DNA of 62,706 bases. Origin: Achromobacter insuavis (GTDB taxonomy: Bacteria; Pseudomonadota; Gammaproteobacteria; Burkholderiales; Burkholderiaceae_B). The translations under genes and the position numbers were made by a program. Location of the stretch: positions 1-62,706 of the forward strand of contig NZ_CADIJR010000036.1 in NCBI RefSeq assembly GCF_902859645.1. The letters run 5' to 3'. Numbering within the stretch: position 1 is the stretch's first letter; every line of letters begins with the position of its first letter. Below are positions 25,367 to 34,453 of the stretch, piece after piece. The notes beneath the pieces are model-generated. The model made no database searches. It was not told the DNA's origin and saw only the letters and a program-made list of their open reading frames with translations.

Positions 25367-25401
25367 CGCGCGGCGCCGGGCAACGGCGGCCGCGTTTTTT
25401 T
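25367..25401 (+). terminator. Probable terminator of the AEC gene
   Basis: CGCGCGGCGCCG and CGGCGGCCGCG form an imperfect GC stem (inner CGCCG/CGGCG perfect, loop GGCAA) followed by seven T at 25395-25401. It lies about 70 bases after the AEC stop. Confidence 0.6.
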
Positions 25402-25700
25402 GCGTGCGCTCATGCGGTCCGCGCCGCCGGCATGTGATGCCTCGTGTCATTTTTCCACCCCGATTTCCGCCCTTTGAGGACTGCGCATTCCGGCCGTCCG
25501 ATTCTAGATGGCGCGCGCTTCTTTCGCCGCAGGCATTCAGATATTTTGCTTATCCAATTGACCGTGGTGGTCGATTCACTCACTTAATTTTGTGCGTCGG
25601 CCGCGCGGTCATTTCGCCCCTTCCTGGTACCTAGAATCAACGCATCCCTCGTGATTCAGGTTCCGGCGACATTGCCGCGGCCGATGTTGGAAATATCAAA
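25402..25700. other. AT-richer upstream region of the barrel/Ig-repeat gene pair
   Basis: Roughly 300 bases without a convincing gene, part of the 403-base gap after the AEC gene. Base composition falls well below the surroundings from about 25441, with runs such as ATATTTTGCTTATCCAATTG. A GACC-N5-GGTC dyad (TTGACCGTGGTGGTCGA) lies near 25557-25573. It probably contains the promoter of the following two-gene unit. The composition shift may mark an insertion boundary. Confidence 0.4.
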
Positions 25701-27320
25701 ATGCCTCAGCCCGTTCCCTTGCGGAAATCCATCGCCCATCGCGCGGCCCATCCCAATACGGAATCGTCTCCTGGCAAGATGCCTGTCGCCCGTGGCGGGG
25801 CCCTGTCCTGCTACGGCATGCGGGCGCTGCTGCTGGCGCTGGCCGCGGCTTTCGCCTCGCCCACGCCCGCCAAGGCGGCCGGGTTGCCCGACTTGCCGGC
25901 GCCGCAAGCCGGCGACAAGCGCGAACTCGAACGGGCCTTCGCTTCGTTCCTGCAGGAATCCGCGCGGGCCGAGCAGGCGCGGCGCGATGCCCGCGGCAAT
26001 CCCATGATGGCCGCGGCGTCCGACACGCGCATGGGCGCGTCGAATGCGAACCTGACCGTGCCCGTGGGCGACGGCACCCTGTCGCTGGGGCGGGATTCCT
26101 TCGCGCTGTCCACGCCCGATTCGCGTTTCAGGGTCGGCGGCGGCGCCATGGACAACGCGCCGATCGGCCGCATCGAATACTCCCGGCTCATCACCGATCG
26201 TTTCGCGCTTGGCGCGAGCATGCAGCTCGGTGAATACCAGCGCGAACTGATCGGCCGCGGCATTTTCGTCGACGCCAGCAAGCAATACGAATTCGACGCC
26301 GCGGTGTCGCTGATGAAGGGCAGGCCGTCGTTCGATTTCGATTCCGGCAGCGCGCGCGTGCCGGTCACCCAGTTGGCGGGCATCGTGGCGGCGCGCCGCC
26401 TGTTCGCACCGGAATCGGGGCTGGGACTGCATGCGCTGGGCGCATCCGCGTGGGGCGCGCGCGCCCACAGCCCGAACGACCTGTCGAGCCGCACGGTGGT
26501 CGAGGACTACGCCAACTACACCCGCGTGCTGTACGACCCGCGCCGCATCTCCACGGGCCGCTTGTTCGGCGCCAGCGTGGACCTGCAATACGCGCCGTTC
26601 TCTTCGCTCGTGCTCAGCACCTCGCTCGGCCTGGAACACGAACGCTACCCGATGGGCGACGGCTCGGTCGAGAGCCGCCACCGTCCCTATCTGTCCGGCG
26701 GCGTGAAGTTCGCGGTCTACAAGGACTACCTGTTCGACATGCGCGTATCGACCGGCGTGTCACGCGACCTGGTCGCCAGCCTGTCGGGCGACAAGGCGCG
26801 CCTGTCGTTCGGCATGTCGCGCGGGCGCGATGGCGCGCTCAACAGCAAGACGGTCATGGTCTACGTCGACCTGATGAAGCTGATCTCGCCGTCGCGCTAT
26901 ACGGCCGACGGCAGCTCGCTGGCCATGCGCGAATCGCTGCAGCAGTACACCGGCGAGCGCCTGCTGGACAAGGCCGTCACGCGGCCCGACCGCATTCCGC
27001 AGACGTTCCTGGCCAAGGTCGACCGCACCGGCGTGCAGGAAGTCTTCATCGAGAAGGCCGGCCTGCCGCCGGGCGCCAAGGTCAGCGCCGATGGCCAGCG
27101 CCTGACCATCGCCGTGGGCAGTGGCGCGCTGACGCTGGCGGCCGTGCAGAAAAACGGCGCCGCGGTGGCGACGCCACCGCAATTCACGGTCGCGCCGGCG
27201 CAACTCTCGGTCGACCTGTTCAGGTTGCCCGTGCCGGCGCAGACCGACGAGTACGTCGTGCGTGTCAGCGACGCCACCCTGGCGACCTACAACGTCAAGA
27301 TCACCGTGGGCCGCAAATGA
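25701..27320 (+). CDS. Exported beta-rich protein of unknown family, partner of Ig-repeat protein
   Basis: I do not recognise the family. 539 residues. A long N-terminal extension precedes a signal-like MRALLLALAAAFASPTPAKA at 40-59, so the export signal is either extended or the true start is ATG 25818. Then an Arg/Glu-rich, helical or coiled stretch (ELERAFASFLQESARAEQARR) at about 73-93. Residues about 150-400 show many short alternating-hydrophobic segments (RIEYSRLITDRFALGASMQ, LFGASVDLQYAPF, SLVLSTSLGLEHERY, YLFDMRVSTGVSR), consistent with an outer-membrane beta-barrel. Residues about 430-539 look like one or two small beta domains. Its stop overlaps the next start (ATGA), so both proteins are made together. 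Confidence 0.7.
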   Translation: MPQPVPLRKSIAHRAAHPNTESSPGKMPVARGGALSCYGMRALLLALAAAFASPTPAKAAGLPDLPAPQAGDKRELERAFASFLQESARAEQARRDARGNPMMAAASDTRMGASNANLTVPVGDGTLSLGRDSFALSTPDSRFRVGGGAMDNAPIGRIEYSRLITDRFALGASMQLGEYQRELIGRGIFVDASKQYEFDAAVSLMKGRPSFDFDSGSARVPVTQLAGIVAARRLFAPESGLGLHALGASAWGARAHSPNDLSSRTVVEDYANYTRVLYDPRRISTGRLFGASVDLQYAPFSSLVLSTSLGLEHERYPMGDGSVESRHRPYLSGGVKFAVYKDYLFDMRVSTGVSRDLVASLSGDKARLSFGMSRGRDGALNSKTVMVYVDLMKLISPSRYTADGSSLAMRESLQQYTGERLLDKAVTRPDRIPQTFLAKVDRTGVQEVFIEKAGLPPGAKVSADGQRLTIAVGSGALTLAAVQKNGAAVATPPQFTVAPAQLSVDLFRLPVPAQTDEYVVRVSDATLATYNVKITVGRK

Positions 27321-30019
27321 ACGGCCGGATGAAGATGTCAAAATACCTCCACACCTTTTCCGACCTGGTCCTCTATACCCTGGTCGGGGCCTGCTTTGTC
27401 CTGGGCTTGTCATGGGCCGGCGCGACGTTCGCGCAATCCCGGCTGAGCGTGATCAATGTCGTCGTCGAGAAGGCCACCGCCACCCCGAGGCTGAGCTTCG
27501 CGCAACCGGCGCTCACCCTGACGCTCGGCGAAACGGCCGCCAATCCCGCGCGCAGCGACCAGCCGGCCAGCAAGGGGGCCATCACCTACCGTTCCAGCGA
27601 TGACGCCATCGCGCGTGTCGCCGCCGACGGCACGGTCACCGCGGTGGCGGCGGGCACCGCCACCGTCACCGCCACGCAGGCGGCCGACCTGCCCGCGTTC
27701 GAGTCGGGCAGTGGCAGCTATCAGGTGACGGTCGTCGGGCCGCTGTCGGCCAAGGCCACGCTCGCCGCCGGGACGTGGCTGGTCGGCGAGCCCTTTGCCG
27801 ACATGGTGCCGGTGACCGCCAGCGGCGGCATCGGCAAGCTGAGTTACGCCATCGCGCCGACCGTGCCGGCGGGGCTGGCCTTTTCCTCGGATACGGGCGT
27901 CCTGTCCGGCACTGCGACCGTCGACTCGCCGGAGACGACCTACACCGTCACGGTGAGCGATGCCGCCACCCCAGCGCATACCGCCAGCGCCACGTTCGAT
28001 ATGACCATCGGACCGGCATTTGTCGCCACTGGCGGCGGTGATCGTATTGGCTTCATGCTGAATGAATACAACATGGTCGAAGGCCTGTTGCAGGTCAGAG
28101 GGGGGATCGGCGCGTTCCATGCTGCCGTCTCGCCGCCGCTGCCTCCTGGCGTGAGCGTCAGCGTGGCGAAGGATCGTACCGATGCGGGGCTTTACCTGGT
28201 CAATATCGACGGCTCCGGCACGGTCGCGTCTCCCTGGACGACGTACACGGTGACGGTAACGGACAGTGCCGTAACAGCTCACTCATATACGGCCAATTTC
28301 TCGCTCGCCGTTGCCGATGTGCTCACCGCGACAGTCGTGGACGGAAACAAGATCGCCACGGTCGGCGAGTCCATCAACTATCGTCCGGTCACCGGCTCGG
28401 GCGGGCTGCCCGAGGTTTCGGCGTTTGCATACGCCTACGCTGTGTCGCCGGCGCTTCCCGCCGGACTGGCAATGGACGGGGCAACCGGTGTGATCACGGG
28501 ATCCGCCTCCAGCGCGGCGCCGGCCACGAGCTACACCGTGGCGTTGTCCGTCGATGGGTTGGTGTCGGCGGTGCCGCCGGTCACTGCGAACTTCACGCTC
28601 GAGATCGTCGACGGCCTGGCGGCCACGACCGTCATCTCCACGCAAACCATCGTCGTTGGCGACCCCGCGCTCGACATCACGCCGGTGACGGCCATTGGCG
28701 GTGTCGGCACGCGCCATTTCGCGGTCGCGCCGACGTTGCCCGCGGGGCTTTCGATGAGTGCCGCCACCGGCGTCATCACCGGTGCTGCGTCCGGCGAGTC
28801 CAAAGAGGCGGTCTACACCGTCACGGTCACCGATGACGCGGGGCATAAAGCCGCCGCGACCTTCTCGCTCGCCGTCAATGCGGGGCTGAAGACGTCGGTG
28901 TTCAACCATGGCGAGGAGCATCGGGTCACGGATCCGGTCGACTACACCCCGCCGATGACCTCGGGCGGCGTCCGTCCTTATCAGTACACCGTGACGCCGG
29001 CGTTGCCGACGGGGCTGGCCATGAATGCGGGAACCGGCGCCATCACGGGGGCCGCGACCGCGCCGTCCGCGATCACGACGTACACCTACACCGTGACGGA
29101 CAGCGCCACGCCGGCGCATTCGGCGACCGGCACCTTCACCCTGGCGATCGCGCCGGCACTCACCGCGACGGCCGTGGGCACGACGACGATCTCGGTCGAG
29201 GTCGGCAAGCCCGTCACGGAAAGCCCGGTCAAGGCCGAAGGCGGTTTGGGACTGCCCCAGTTCAGCGTCCAGCCGGCTTTGCCGAGCGGGCTGGGCATGG
29301 ATGCGCGCAGCGGCGAGATCACCGGCACGGCGACGGCCCCGTCGCCCGAGACCGAGTACACCGTCACGGTCACGGATGGCGCCAGCCCCCCGCAGACGGC
29401 CTCGGCCACCTTCAAGCTGAGCGTGTCTTCCAACCCGGGCATCGCCATCACGATGAATGCGCCGGTGAAGCCCCAGCGGATATCCATGGTGTTCCCGCCT
29501 TACGCGCCGGTGACGGCGTCCAGCGGTATCGGCAGCGCGCTCACGTACACGGTGGCGCCCGCATTGCCGAGCGGTTTGTCGATGGATCCTGCCACTGGCA
29601 TCATCTCGGGCACACCGACGGTCGAACAGGTCGATAGCAGTGACGCCAGGTACACCGTCACGGTCACCGACAGCGCTTCGCCTGCGCATGAGGCCGAGGC
29701 CCGTTTCGGTCTGGTGACGTACCAGTTGCCGACGGCGACGGTCCTGGTGTCGTCGAAAACGTATCAGGCCGGGGAAGCCGTCAACTATCAACCCGTGTCA
29801 GGCGTCAGTGCCGCGGGGCGGCCGGTCACCTATCGCGTGGCGGGAGGCGGATTGCCCCGTGGGCTGAAGATGGATCCCAGCACGGGCGTCATTACCGGCA
29901 CGACCCACGAAAAGATGAAGAGCGAGTTCTTCGTCTATGTCTCGGATCTTCCCCTGGATGGCGTCTTGTTCGCCTCGGCCTTGTTCATACTGGAGATCGT
30001 GCCGCCTGCGGCCCCGTGA
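27317..30019 (+). CDS. Large exported protein with one Big-2-like and eight He_PIG-like repeats
   Basis: 900 residues. N-terminal hydrophobic export segment at about 13-41 (LVLYTLVGACFVLGLSWAG then ATFAQS). A Big_2-like domain follows at about 55-135, with ITYRSSDDAIARVAADGTVT and AAGTATVTATQ. Then eight repeats of about 90 residues, each with the pattern PV-ASGG-G, Y-VAPALPAGLSMD, TGVITGTAT and YTVTVTDSA, the hallmark of putative Ig (He_PIG) domains. The chain ends LEIVPPAAP with no LPXTG, no autotransporter barrel and no obvious type I secretion signal. ATG 27317 overlaps the previous stop by four bases. Likely a surface or secreted adhesin-like fibre exported or anchored by the upstream partner (inference). 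Confidence 0.8.
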   Translation: MNGRMKMSKYLHTFSDLVLYTLVGACFVLGLSWAGATFAQSRLSVINVVVEKATATPRLSFAQPALTLTLGETAANPARSDQPASKGAITYRSSDDAIARVAADGTVTAVAAGTATVTATQAADLPAFESGSGSYQVTVVGPLSAKATLAAGTWLVGEPFADMVPVTASGGIGKLSYAIAPTVPAGLAFSSDTGVLSGTATVDSPETTYTVTVSDAATPAHTASATFDMTIGPAFVATGGGDRIGFMLNEYNMVEGLLQVRGGIGAFHAAVSPPLPPGVSVSVAKDRTDAGLYLVNIDGSGTVASPWTTYTVTVTDSAVTAHSYTANFSLAVADVLTATVVDGNKIATVGESINYRPVTGSGGLPEVSAFAYAYAVSPALPAGLAMDGATGVITGSASSAAPATSYTVALSVDGLVSAVPPVTANFTLEIVDGLAATTVISTQTIVVGDPALDITPVTAIGGVGTRHFAVAPTLPAGLSMSAATGVITGAASGESKEAVYTVTVTDDAGHKAAATFSLAVNAGLKTSVFNHGEEHRVTDPVDYTPPMTSGGVRPYQYTVTPALPTGLAMNAGTGAITGAATAPSAITTYTYTVTDSATPAHSATGTFTLAIAPALTATAVGTTTISVEVGKPVTESPVKAEGGLGLPQFSVQPALPSGLGMDARSGEITGTATAPSPETEYTVTVTDGASPPQTASATFKLSVSSNPGIAITMNAPVKPQRISMVFPPYAPVTASSGIGSALTYTVAPALPSGLSMDPATGIISGTPTVEQVDSSDARYTVTVTDSASPAHEAEARFGLVTYQLPTATVLVSSKTYQAGEAVNYQPVSGVSAAGRPVTYRVAGGGLPRGLKMDPSTGVITGTTHEKMKSEFFVYVSDLPLDGVLFASALFILEIVPPAAP

Positions 30020-30055
30020 CCGTCAGCATGGCAGCGGATGGGGCGCGGGCCGCGT

Positions 30056-30078
30056 CCCGCGGCCTGTCCGGCCGCGGG
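30056..30078. terminator. GC hairpin between convergent genes
   Basis: CCCGCGGCC-TGTCC-GGCCGCGGG, a perfect 9-bp stem, lies between the Ig-repeat gene and the convergent comC-like gene. No U-tract; placement suggests a transcription end point. Confidence 0.5.
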
Positions 30079-30095
30079 GCGCCGCCAGGAAAGTG

Positions 30096-31103
30096 TCAGG
30101 CCACGCCCGACATGGCGCGCAACTGCGTCATCAGCGCTTCGGGGACTTCCACGCCGTGCTTGAGCGCCTCGTCGCGCAGCTTGCGGCGGCGGTCGCCGGG
30201 CAGGCGCACGCCGTCGTCTTCCAGCATGGCTTCCACCAGCGTCTCGACGCGTTCGAGGTAGGCCTCGTTGCCGGCCAGCGCACCGGGGTCGATGGCCATG
30301 AAGGCCTGGCCCAGGCGCGCCGGGCCGCCTTCGTCGACGAAGAACGACTCGGTCTCGAAACCGAAGTGCGAGCCGGTCAGGGCGCAGGCCAGCAGTTCGA
30401 TGATCAGCGCCAGCATCGCGCCCTTGACGCCGCCGGCGGGCAGCATGCTGCCCGCCAGGCCGGCCTTGGGATCGGTGGTGGGCTGGCCGTCGGCGTCCAG
30501 CGCCCAGCCCAGCGGGATCGGCTGGTTGTCGCGCGCGGCGATCATGAGCTTGCCGCGCGCCACCTGGGACAGCGACAGGTCGATGACGATGCGGCCGCCG
30601 CCGCGACGCGGGAACACGGCGGCGATGGGATTGGTGCCAAATAGCGGACGCTTTCCGCCCCAGGCCGGCATGGCCGCGGGCGAGTTGCTCAGCGCCAGCG
30701 CCACCAGGCCGGCGTCGGCCAGGGCTTCCAGGTGGTAGCCGGCCTCGCCGAAATGGTGGCTGTTGGCCACGCCGATGAAGGCCACGCCGTGCTCGCGGGC
30801 GCGGCGGGCCGCTTCCTGGACCGCCAGCGCGCAGGCGGGAAACGCCAGGCCCGAGCCGGCATCGATCAGCGCCGCGCCGCCGCGTTCGTGCGCGATGCGC
30901 GGCACGGCGCTGCCGATGGCGCGGCCGGCGCGCAGGTGGCCGGCGTAGAACGGCACCCGTGACAGGCCGTGGGAACTGAGCCCCTGGCTTTCGGCGAAGA
31001 CCAGCGCGCGCGCGGTGGTGTCGGCCATGGCCGGGTTGGCGCCCGCGGCGGCCAGGCTGGCCGCGGCCAGGTGTTGAAGTTCGTCCAGATAGATGTGAGC
31101 CAT
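30096..31103 (-). CDS. comC: (2R)-3-sulfolactate dehydrogenase-like, malate/L-lactate dehydrogenase (Ldh_2) family
   Basis: NAD(P)-dependent 2-hydroxyacid dehydrogenase of 335 residues in the Ldh_2 family. Family stretches include AESQGLSSHGLSRVPFY, VANSHHFGEAGYHLEAL (catalytic His region), ALSNSPAAMPAWGG and LFGTNPIAAVFPR. ATG 31103 is preceded by GGAAGGAT. With the SlcC-like enzyme of opposite stereochemistry and SuyAB next door, the expected role is interconversion of sulfolactate enantiomers through sulfopyruvate, as known in Chromohalobacter salexigens. Family is certain; substrate rests on neighbours. Confidence 0.8.
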   Translation of the reverse strand: MAHIYLDELQHLAAASLAAAGANPAMADTTARALVFAESQGLSSHGLSRVPFYAGHLRAGRAIGSAVPRIAHERGGAALIDAGSGLAFPACALAVQEAARRAREHGVAFIGVANSHHFGEAGYHLEALADAGLVALALSNSPAAMPAWGGKRPLFGTNPIAAVFPRRGGGRIVIDLSLSQVARGKLMIAARDNQPIPLGWALDADGQPTTDPKAGLAGSMLPAGGVKGAMLALIIELLACALTGSHFGFETESFFVDEGGPARLGQAFMAIDPGALAGNEAYLERVETLVEAMLEDDGVRLPGDRRRKLRDEALKHGVEVPEALMTQLRAMSGVA

Positions 31104-31132
31104 ATCCTTCCTGTCAGGGGGGGCGCCGCGTG

Positions 31133-32068
31133 TCATCGGGCGCCGCCGGTAAGCGCTATTGTCACACCGGCGGCCACCATCTCGGAAACGCGGGTGTTGG
31201 CTTCCTGTGTCAAGCCGGCGATGTGGGGGGTGAGTATCAGGTTGGGCGCGCCGGCCAGGGGGCCGCCGGCGGGCAGCGGCTCCTGTTCGAACACGTCCAG
31301 CGCCGCGCCGCGCAGGTGGCCCGAGCGCAGCGCCGCCGCCAGGGCGGCTTCGTCCACCACGCCGCCACGGGCCGTGTTGACCAGGATGGCGCCCGGCCGC
31401 ATGCGGGCGATGCGGCCGGCATCCAGCAGGCGGTGGGTGTCGGCGTTCAGCGGCACGTGCAGGGTGACCGCGTCGGCGCGGGTCAGCAGCTCGTCCAGCT
31501 CCAGGCGGGTGGCGCCGGTCTCGGCCCAGGCCGGATGGGCGGCCGGCAGCGCCGCGTCGCAGGCGACGATGCGCATGCCCAGGCCGGCCGCCAGCCGCGC
31601 CGTCAACTGGCCGATGCCGCCGAAGCCGACCACCCCCAGCGTGCGGCCATGCGCCTCCAGGCCCTGGGACAGCGCCGCGCGCGGCCAGGCGCCGGCCGCC
31701 ACCTCGGCGCTGGCGGCGTAGGCGCCGCGCAATAGCGCCAGCACGGTGCCGATGACGTACTCGGCCACGGCGCGCGCGTTGGCGCCGGTGGCCGGCACCA
31801 CCTGGATGCCGCGCGCGGCGCAGCCGGGCAGGTCGATGTTGTCCAGCCCGACGCCCAGCCGGCCGACCGCGCGCAGGCGCGGCGCGGCGGCCAGCAGGGC
31901 CGCGTCCACCTGGCTGCGGTTGCGCACGATGAGGGCGTCGGCCCCGGCGGCGGCTTGCAGCAGGGCGTCGCGCTGCTCCACCAGGTCGGGGGCGTAGCGC
32001 ACGTCGAAGCGCTGCCGCAGGCTGTCGACCGCGGGCGCGTCCATGAACTCCGAGATAAGCACGTGCAT
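31133..32068 (-). CDS. slcC: (S)-sulfolactate dehydrogenase-like, D-isomer 2-hydroxyacid dehydrogenase family
   Basis: NAD-dependent dehydrogenase of 311 residues, a SerA-like family member without the ACT domain. Cofactor motif GVVGFGGIGQLTARLAAGLG at about 146-165, catalytic Arg in VNTARGGVVDEAAL, Glu in FEQEPLP and His in LTPHIAGLTQE. ATG 32068 has GGAG upstream. In the sulfolactate pathway SlcC oxidises (S)-sulfolactate to sulfopyruvate, which ComC reduces to the (R)-form cleaved by SuyAB. Assignment of this substrate is by context. Confidence 0.8.
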   Translation of the reverse strand: MHVLISEFMDAPAVDSLRQRFDVRYAPDLVEQRDALLQAAAGADALIVRNRSQVDAALLAAAPRLRAVGRLGVGLDNIDLPGCAARGIQVVPATGANARAVAEYVIGTVLALLRGAYAASAEVAAGAWPRAALSQGLEAHGRTLGVVGFGGIGQLTARLAAGLGMRIVACDAALPAAHPAWAETGATRLELDELLTRADAVTLHVPLNADTHRLLDAGRIARMRPGAILVNTARGGVVDEAALAAALRSGHLRGAALDVFEQEPLPAGGPLAGAPNLILTPHIAGLTQEANTRVSEMVAAGVTIALTGGAR

Positions 32069-32082
32069 GAAGGGCTCCGGTG

Positions 32083-33096
32083 TCAGGCGATCTGGATGTT
32101 GGCGTCGCGGATGATCTTGGCCCAGCGATCCACTTCGGACCGCACGTAGGCGCCGAATTCCGCCGGCCCGCGCGGCTGCGGCACGAAGCCCAATTGCAGC
32201 AGCGCCTGCTGCATGGCCGGCTGCGACACCTGCTTGACGATGGCGTCGCCGATGCGCTGCACCAGTTCCGGCGGCGTGCTGGCGGGCGCCATCACGCCGG
32301 TGAAGTTCTCCACGATCAGGTCGGGCAGGCCGGCCTGCGCCACCGTGGGCACGTCGGGCAGGTCGGCGCTGCGTTCGCGGGTGGTGATGGCGAGCGCCCG
32401 CAGCGAGCCGTTCTTCACATGCGACAGCGACTCGGGGTAGTTGGAGAACACCACGTCCAGGTGGCCGCCGATGAGATCGGTCAGCGACGGCGCGCCGCCC
32501 TTGTACGGCACGTGCATCAGCGGCGCGCCGGTCAGCTTCTGGTACAGCGCCAGGGTCAGGTGCGGCGGCGTGCCGTTGCCGCTGGAGCCGGCCGCCAGCG
32601 GCTTGGCGGCGGCCGCGCGCGCCAGGTCGGCCATGGTCTTGATCGGGCTCTTGGCGTTGACCACCACCATGATGGGCGAGGACGCCAGCCCCGCCACCGG
32701 CGTCAGGTCGCGGGTCAGGTCGTAGCCGGCCTTGCCGGCGAACAGCGTGGCGTTGGCGGCGTGCGATAGCGTGATGGCCAGCCAGGTGTAGCCGTCGGGG
32801 GCGGCGTGCGAGACGTGGGCCGCGCCGATGTTGGCGCTGCCGCCGGGCCGGTTCTCGACCACGATGTTCCAGCGTTCGGCGTCGCTCAAGGCCTTGCCGA
32901 CCTGGCGCGCGGCCACGTCGGTCAGGCCGCCGGGCGGGAAGGGCACCACGTAGTTGATGGGGCGTTCCGGCCAGGCGCGCTTCTGCGCCAGGGCCTGTTG
33001 CCATGGGGCCAGCGCACAGAGGCCGGCGGCGCCCAGCGCGCCGAGCAGGCGCCGGCGCTGGGCGTCGTCGATCGGGGGGTGTTGCTCGCGATTCAT
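32083..33096 (-). CDS. Bug/TctC family periplasmic receptor in sulfolactate cluster
   Basis: Solute receptor of 337 residues. The N-terminus has consecutive arginines before the hydrophobic core (RRRLLGALGAAGLCALA), Tat-like, followed by RAWPERPINYVVPFPPGG and GGSANIGAAH, both Bug signatures. In C. salexigens the sulfolactate importer SlcHFG is a tripartite tricarboxylate transporter whose SlcH is of this family. Here the membrane subunits are missing, so the receptor must use TctAB-like proteins coded elsewhere or act as a sensor. Only 14 bases separate it from slcC. Confidence 0.88.
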   Translation of the reverse strand: MNREQHPPIDDAQRRRLLGALGAAGLCALAPWQQALAQKRAWPERPINYVVPFPPGGLTDVAARQVGKALSDAERWNIVVENRPGGSANIGAAHVSHAAPDGYTWLAITLSHAANATLFAGKAGYDLTRDLTPVAGLASSPIMVVVNAKSPIKTMADLARAAAAKPLAAGSSGNGTPPHLTLALYQKLTGAPLMHVPYKGGAPSLTDLIGGHLDVVFSNYPESLSHVKNGSLRALAITTRERSADLPDVPTVAQAGLPDLIVENFTGVMAPASTPPELVQRIGDAIVKQVSQPAMQQALLQLGFVPQPRGPAEFGAYVRSEVDRWAKIIRDANIQIA

Positions 33097-33211
33097 CTGT
33101 CTTCCTCCTTGGGGGTGGCGCCCGGGTAGGAATGCTTACGCCTGTGCTGCCGTGGCGGCTTGCGCCCGGGTCTGCATGCTTTTGTGCGTGTGTTGCGAGG
33201 AACTGCGGGGG

Positions 33212-33238
33212 CGGCCGGCGCGCGTGGCGCGCCGGCCG
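33212..33238 (-). other. Perfect 12-bp hairpin after suyB
   Basis: CGGCCGGCGCGC (33212-33223) pairs with GCGCGCCGGCCG (33227-33238) around a three-base loop, seven bases beyond the suyB stop on the minus strand. No U-tract. In this position within a likely operon it would set message decay or partial termination, lowering expression of the genes beyond it. Confidence 0.5.
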
Positions 33239-33245
33239 GGCGCCG

Positions 33246-34421
33246 TCAGGCGCTTTCGAAGATGCGGGTCAGGACGAACTCGCGGTGGCCCAGGGCCTCG
33301 GCCGCGGTCCAGCGGCCGTTGGCGGTGGCGAGCATGCATTCGAGCAGCTTGTCGCCGGCCTGGTTCAGGTCGATCTCGCGTTGCAGCAGGGCGCTGGTGT
33401 CGACGTCGATGTGTTCCGACATGGTCCGCACCGTGCGCGGATTGGCGCAGATCTTGATGACCGGCAGGATCGGGTTGCCGATGACGTTGCCCTGGCCGGT
33501 GGGGAAGAAGTGCACCGCGTAGCCCGAGGCCGCGCACAGCGTCACCATCTCGGCCGCGGCCGAGGACGAGTCCATGAACCACAGGCCCGGCCCGTCGGGG
33601 ATCTCGGCCTTGTCGATCACGCCGTCGACGCGGCACTGCTTGCCGATCTTCTGGATGTTGCCCAGCGCCTTTTCCTCGATGGTGGTCAGGCCGCCGGCGA
33701 TGTTGCCCTTGGTCGGCTGCGATTCGGACAGGTCGCTGGTCTTCCAGCGGTCGATCATGGCCTGGTAGCGGTCGAACATAAACATGAAGCGTTCGCGCAC
33801 GGCGTCGTTGGCGCAGCGCTCGGCCACGATGTGTTCGCCGCCGGTCAGTTCCGAGGTCTCGCCGAACACCAGCGTCGAGCCCAGCGCGTAGAGCTTGTCG
33901 AAGGCGTTGCCCACGGTCGGGTTGGCGCCGCAGCCCGAGGTGGTGTCGGACTCGCCGCACTTGGTCGAGACCCACAGGTCCGAGATCGGACACGTGCTGC
34001 GCGTGAGCGCGGTGGCGTAGTGCACGAATTCCTTGGCGCAGCGCGAGGCGCGCATGATGGTGTCGTGGTCGCCGTGCAGCTCGATGCTGAAGCCCATGAC
34101 CGGCTTGCCGGTGGCGGCGATGCCGTCGACCACGCGCTTGGTCCAGCCTTCCTCGATGCCGATCACCACCACCGCCGCCACGTTCGGGTTGCAGCCGGTG
34201 CCGATGAGGGTGCGGAAGTGCAGTTCCAGGTCTTCGCCGAACTGCAGGCGGCCGTAGGGGTGGGGCAGGGCCAGGGTGCCCTTGATGTTGTTGGCGACGG
34301 CCTCGGCCGCGGCGTTGGAGATGTCGTCCACGGGCAGCACGATGACGTGGTTGCGCACGCCGACCCGGCCGTTGTCGCGGCGGTAGCCCTGGAAGGTGGT
34401 CTGAGCATTGATGACGGACAT
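33246..34421 (-). CDS. suyB: (2R)-sulfolactate sulfo-lyase, large subunit
   Basis: 391 residues, UxaA-type altronate-dehydratase-like large subunit. SuyAB cleaves (2R)-3-sulfolactate to pyruvate and sulfite. From memory the protein matches SuyB closely over long stretches: [20 protein letters not shown] at the start, [58 protein letters not shown] and [19 protein letters not shown] at the end. Cysteines in STKCGESD and elsewhere fit an Fe-S or metal site. ATG 34421 has AGGAAACC upstream. Altronate or galactarate dehydratase is a less likely alternative, given the neighbours. Confidence 0.88.
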   Translation of the reverse strand: MSVINAQTTFQGYRRDNGRVGVRNHVIVLPVDDISNAAAEAVANNIKGTLALPHPYGRLQFGEDLELHFRTLIGTGCNPNVAAVVVIGIEEGWTKRVVDGIAATGKPVMGFSIELHGDHDTIMRASRCAKEFVHYATALTRSTCPISDLWVSTKCGESDTTSGCGANPTVGNAFDKLYALGSTLVFGETSELTGGEHIVAERCANDAVRERFMFMFDRYQAMIDRWKTSDLSESQPTKGNIAGGLTTIEEKALGNIQKIGKQCRVDGVIDKAEIPDGPGLWFMDSSSAAAEMVTLCAASGYAVHFFPTGQGNVIGNPILPVIKICANPRTVRTMSEHIDVDTSALLQREIDLNQAGDKLLECMLATANGRWTAAEALGHREFVLTRIFESA

Positions 34422-34453
34422 GATGGTTTCCTGTGTGGGCGAGGGGAGGCGGC

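Noticed and set aside
26450-27316. Upstream extension of the Ig-repeat gene by 289 codons
   Set aside because: This part is an Arg/Pro-rich shadow of the barrel-like gene. The coupled ATG at 27317 leads straight into a signal-like segment.
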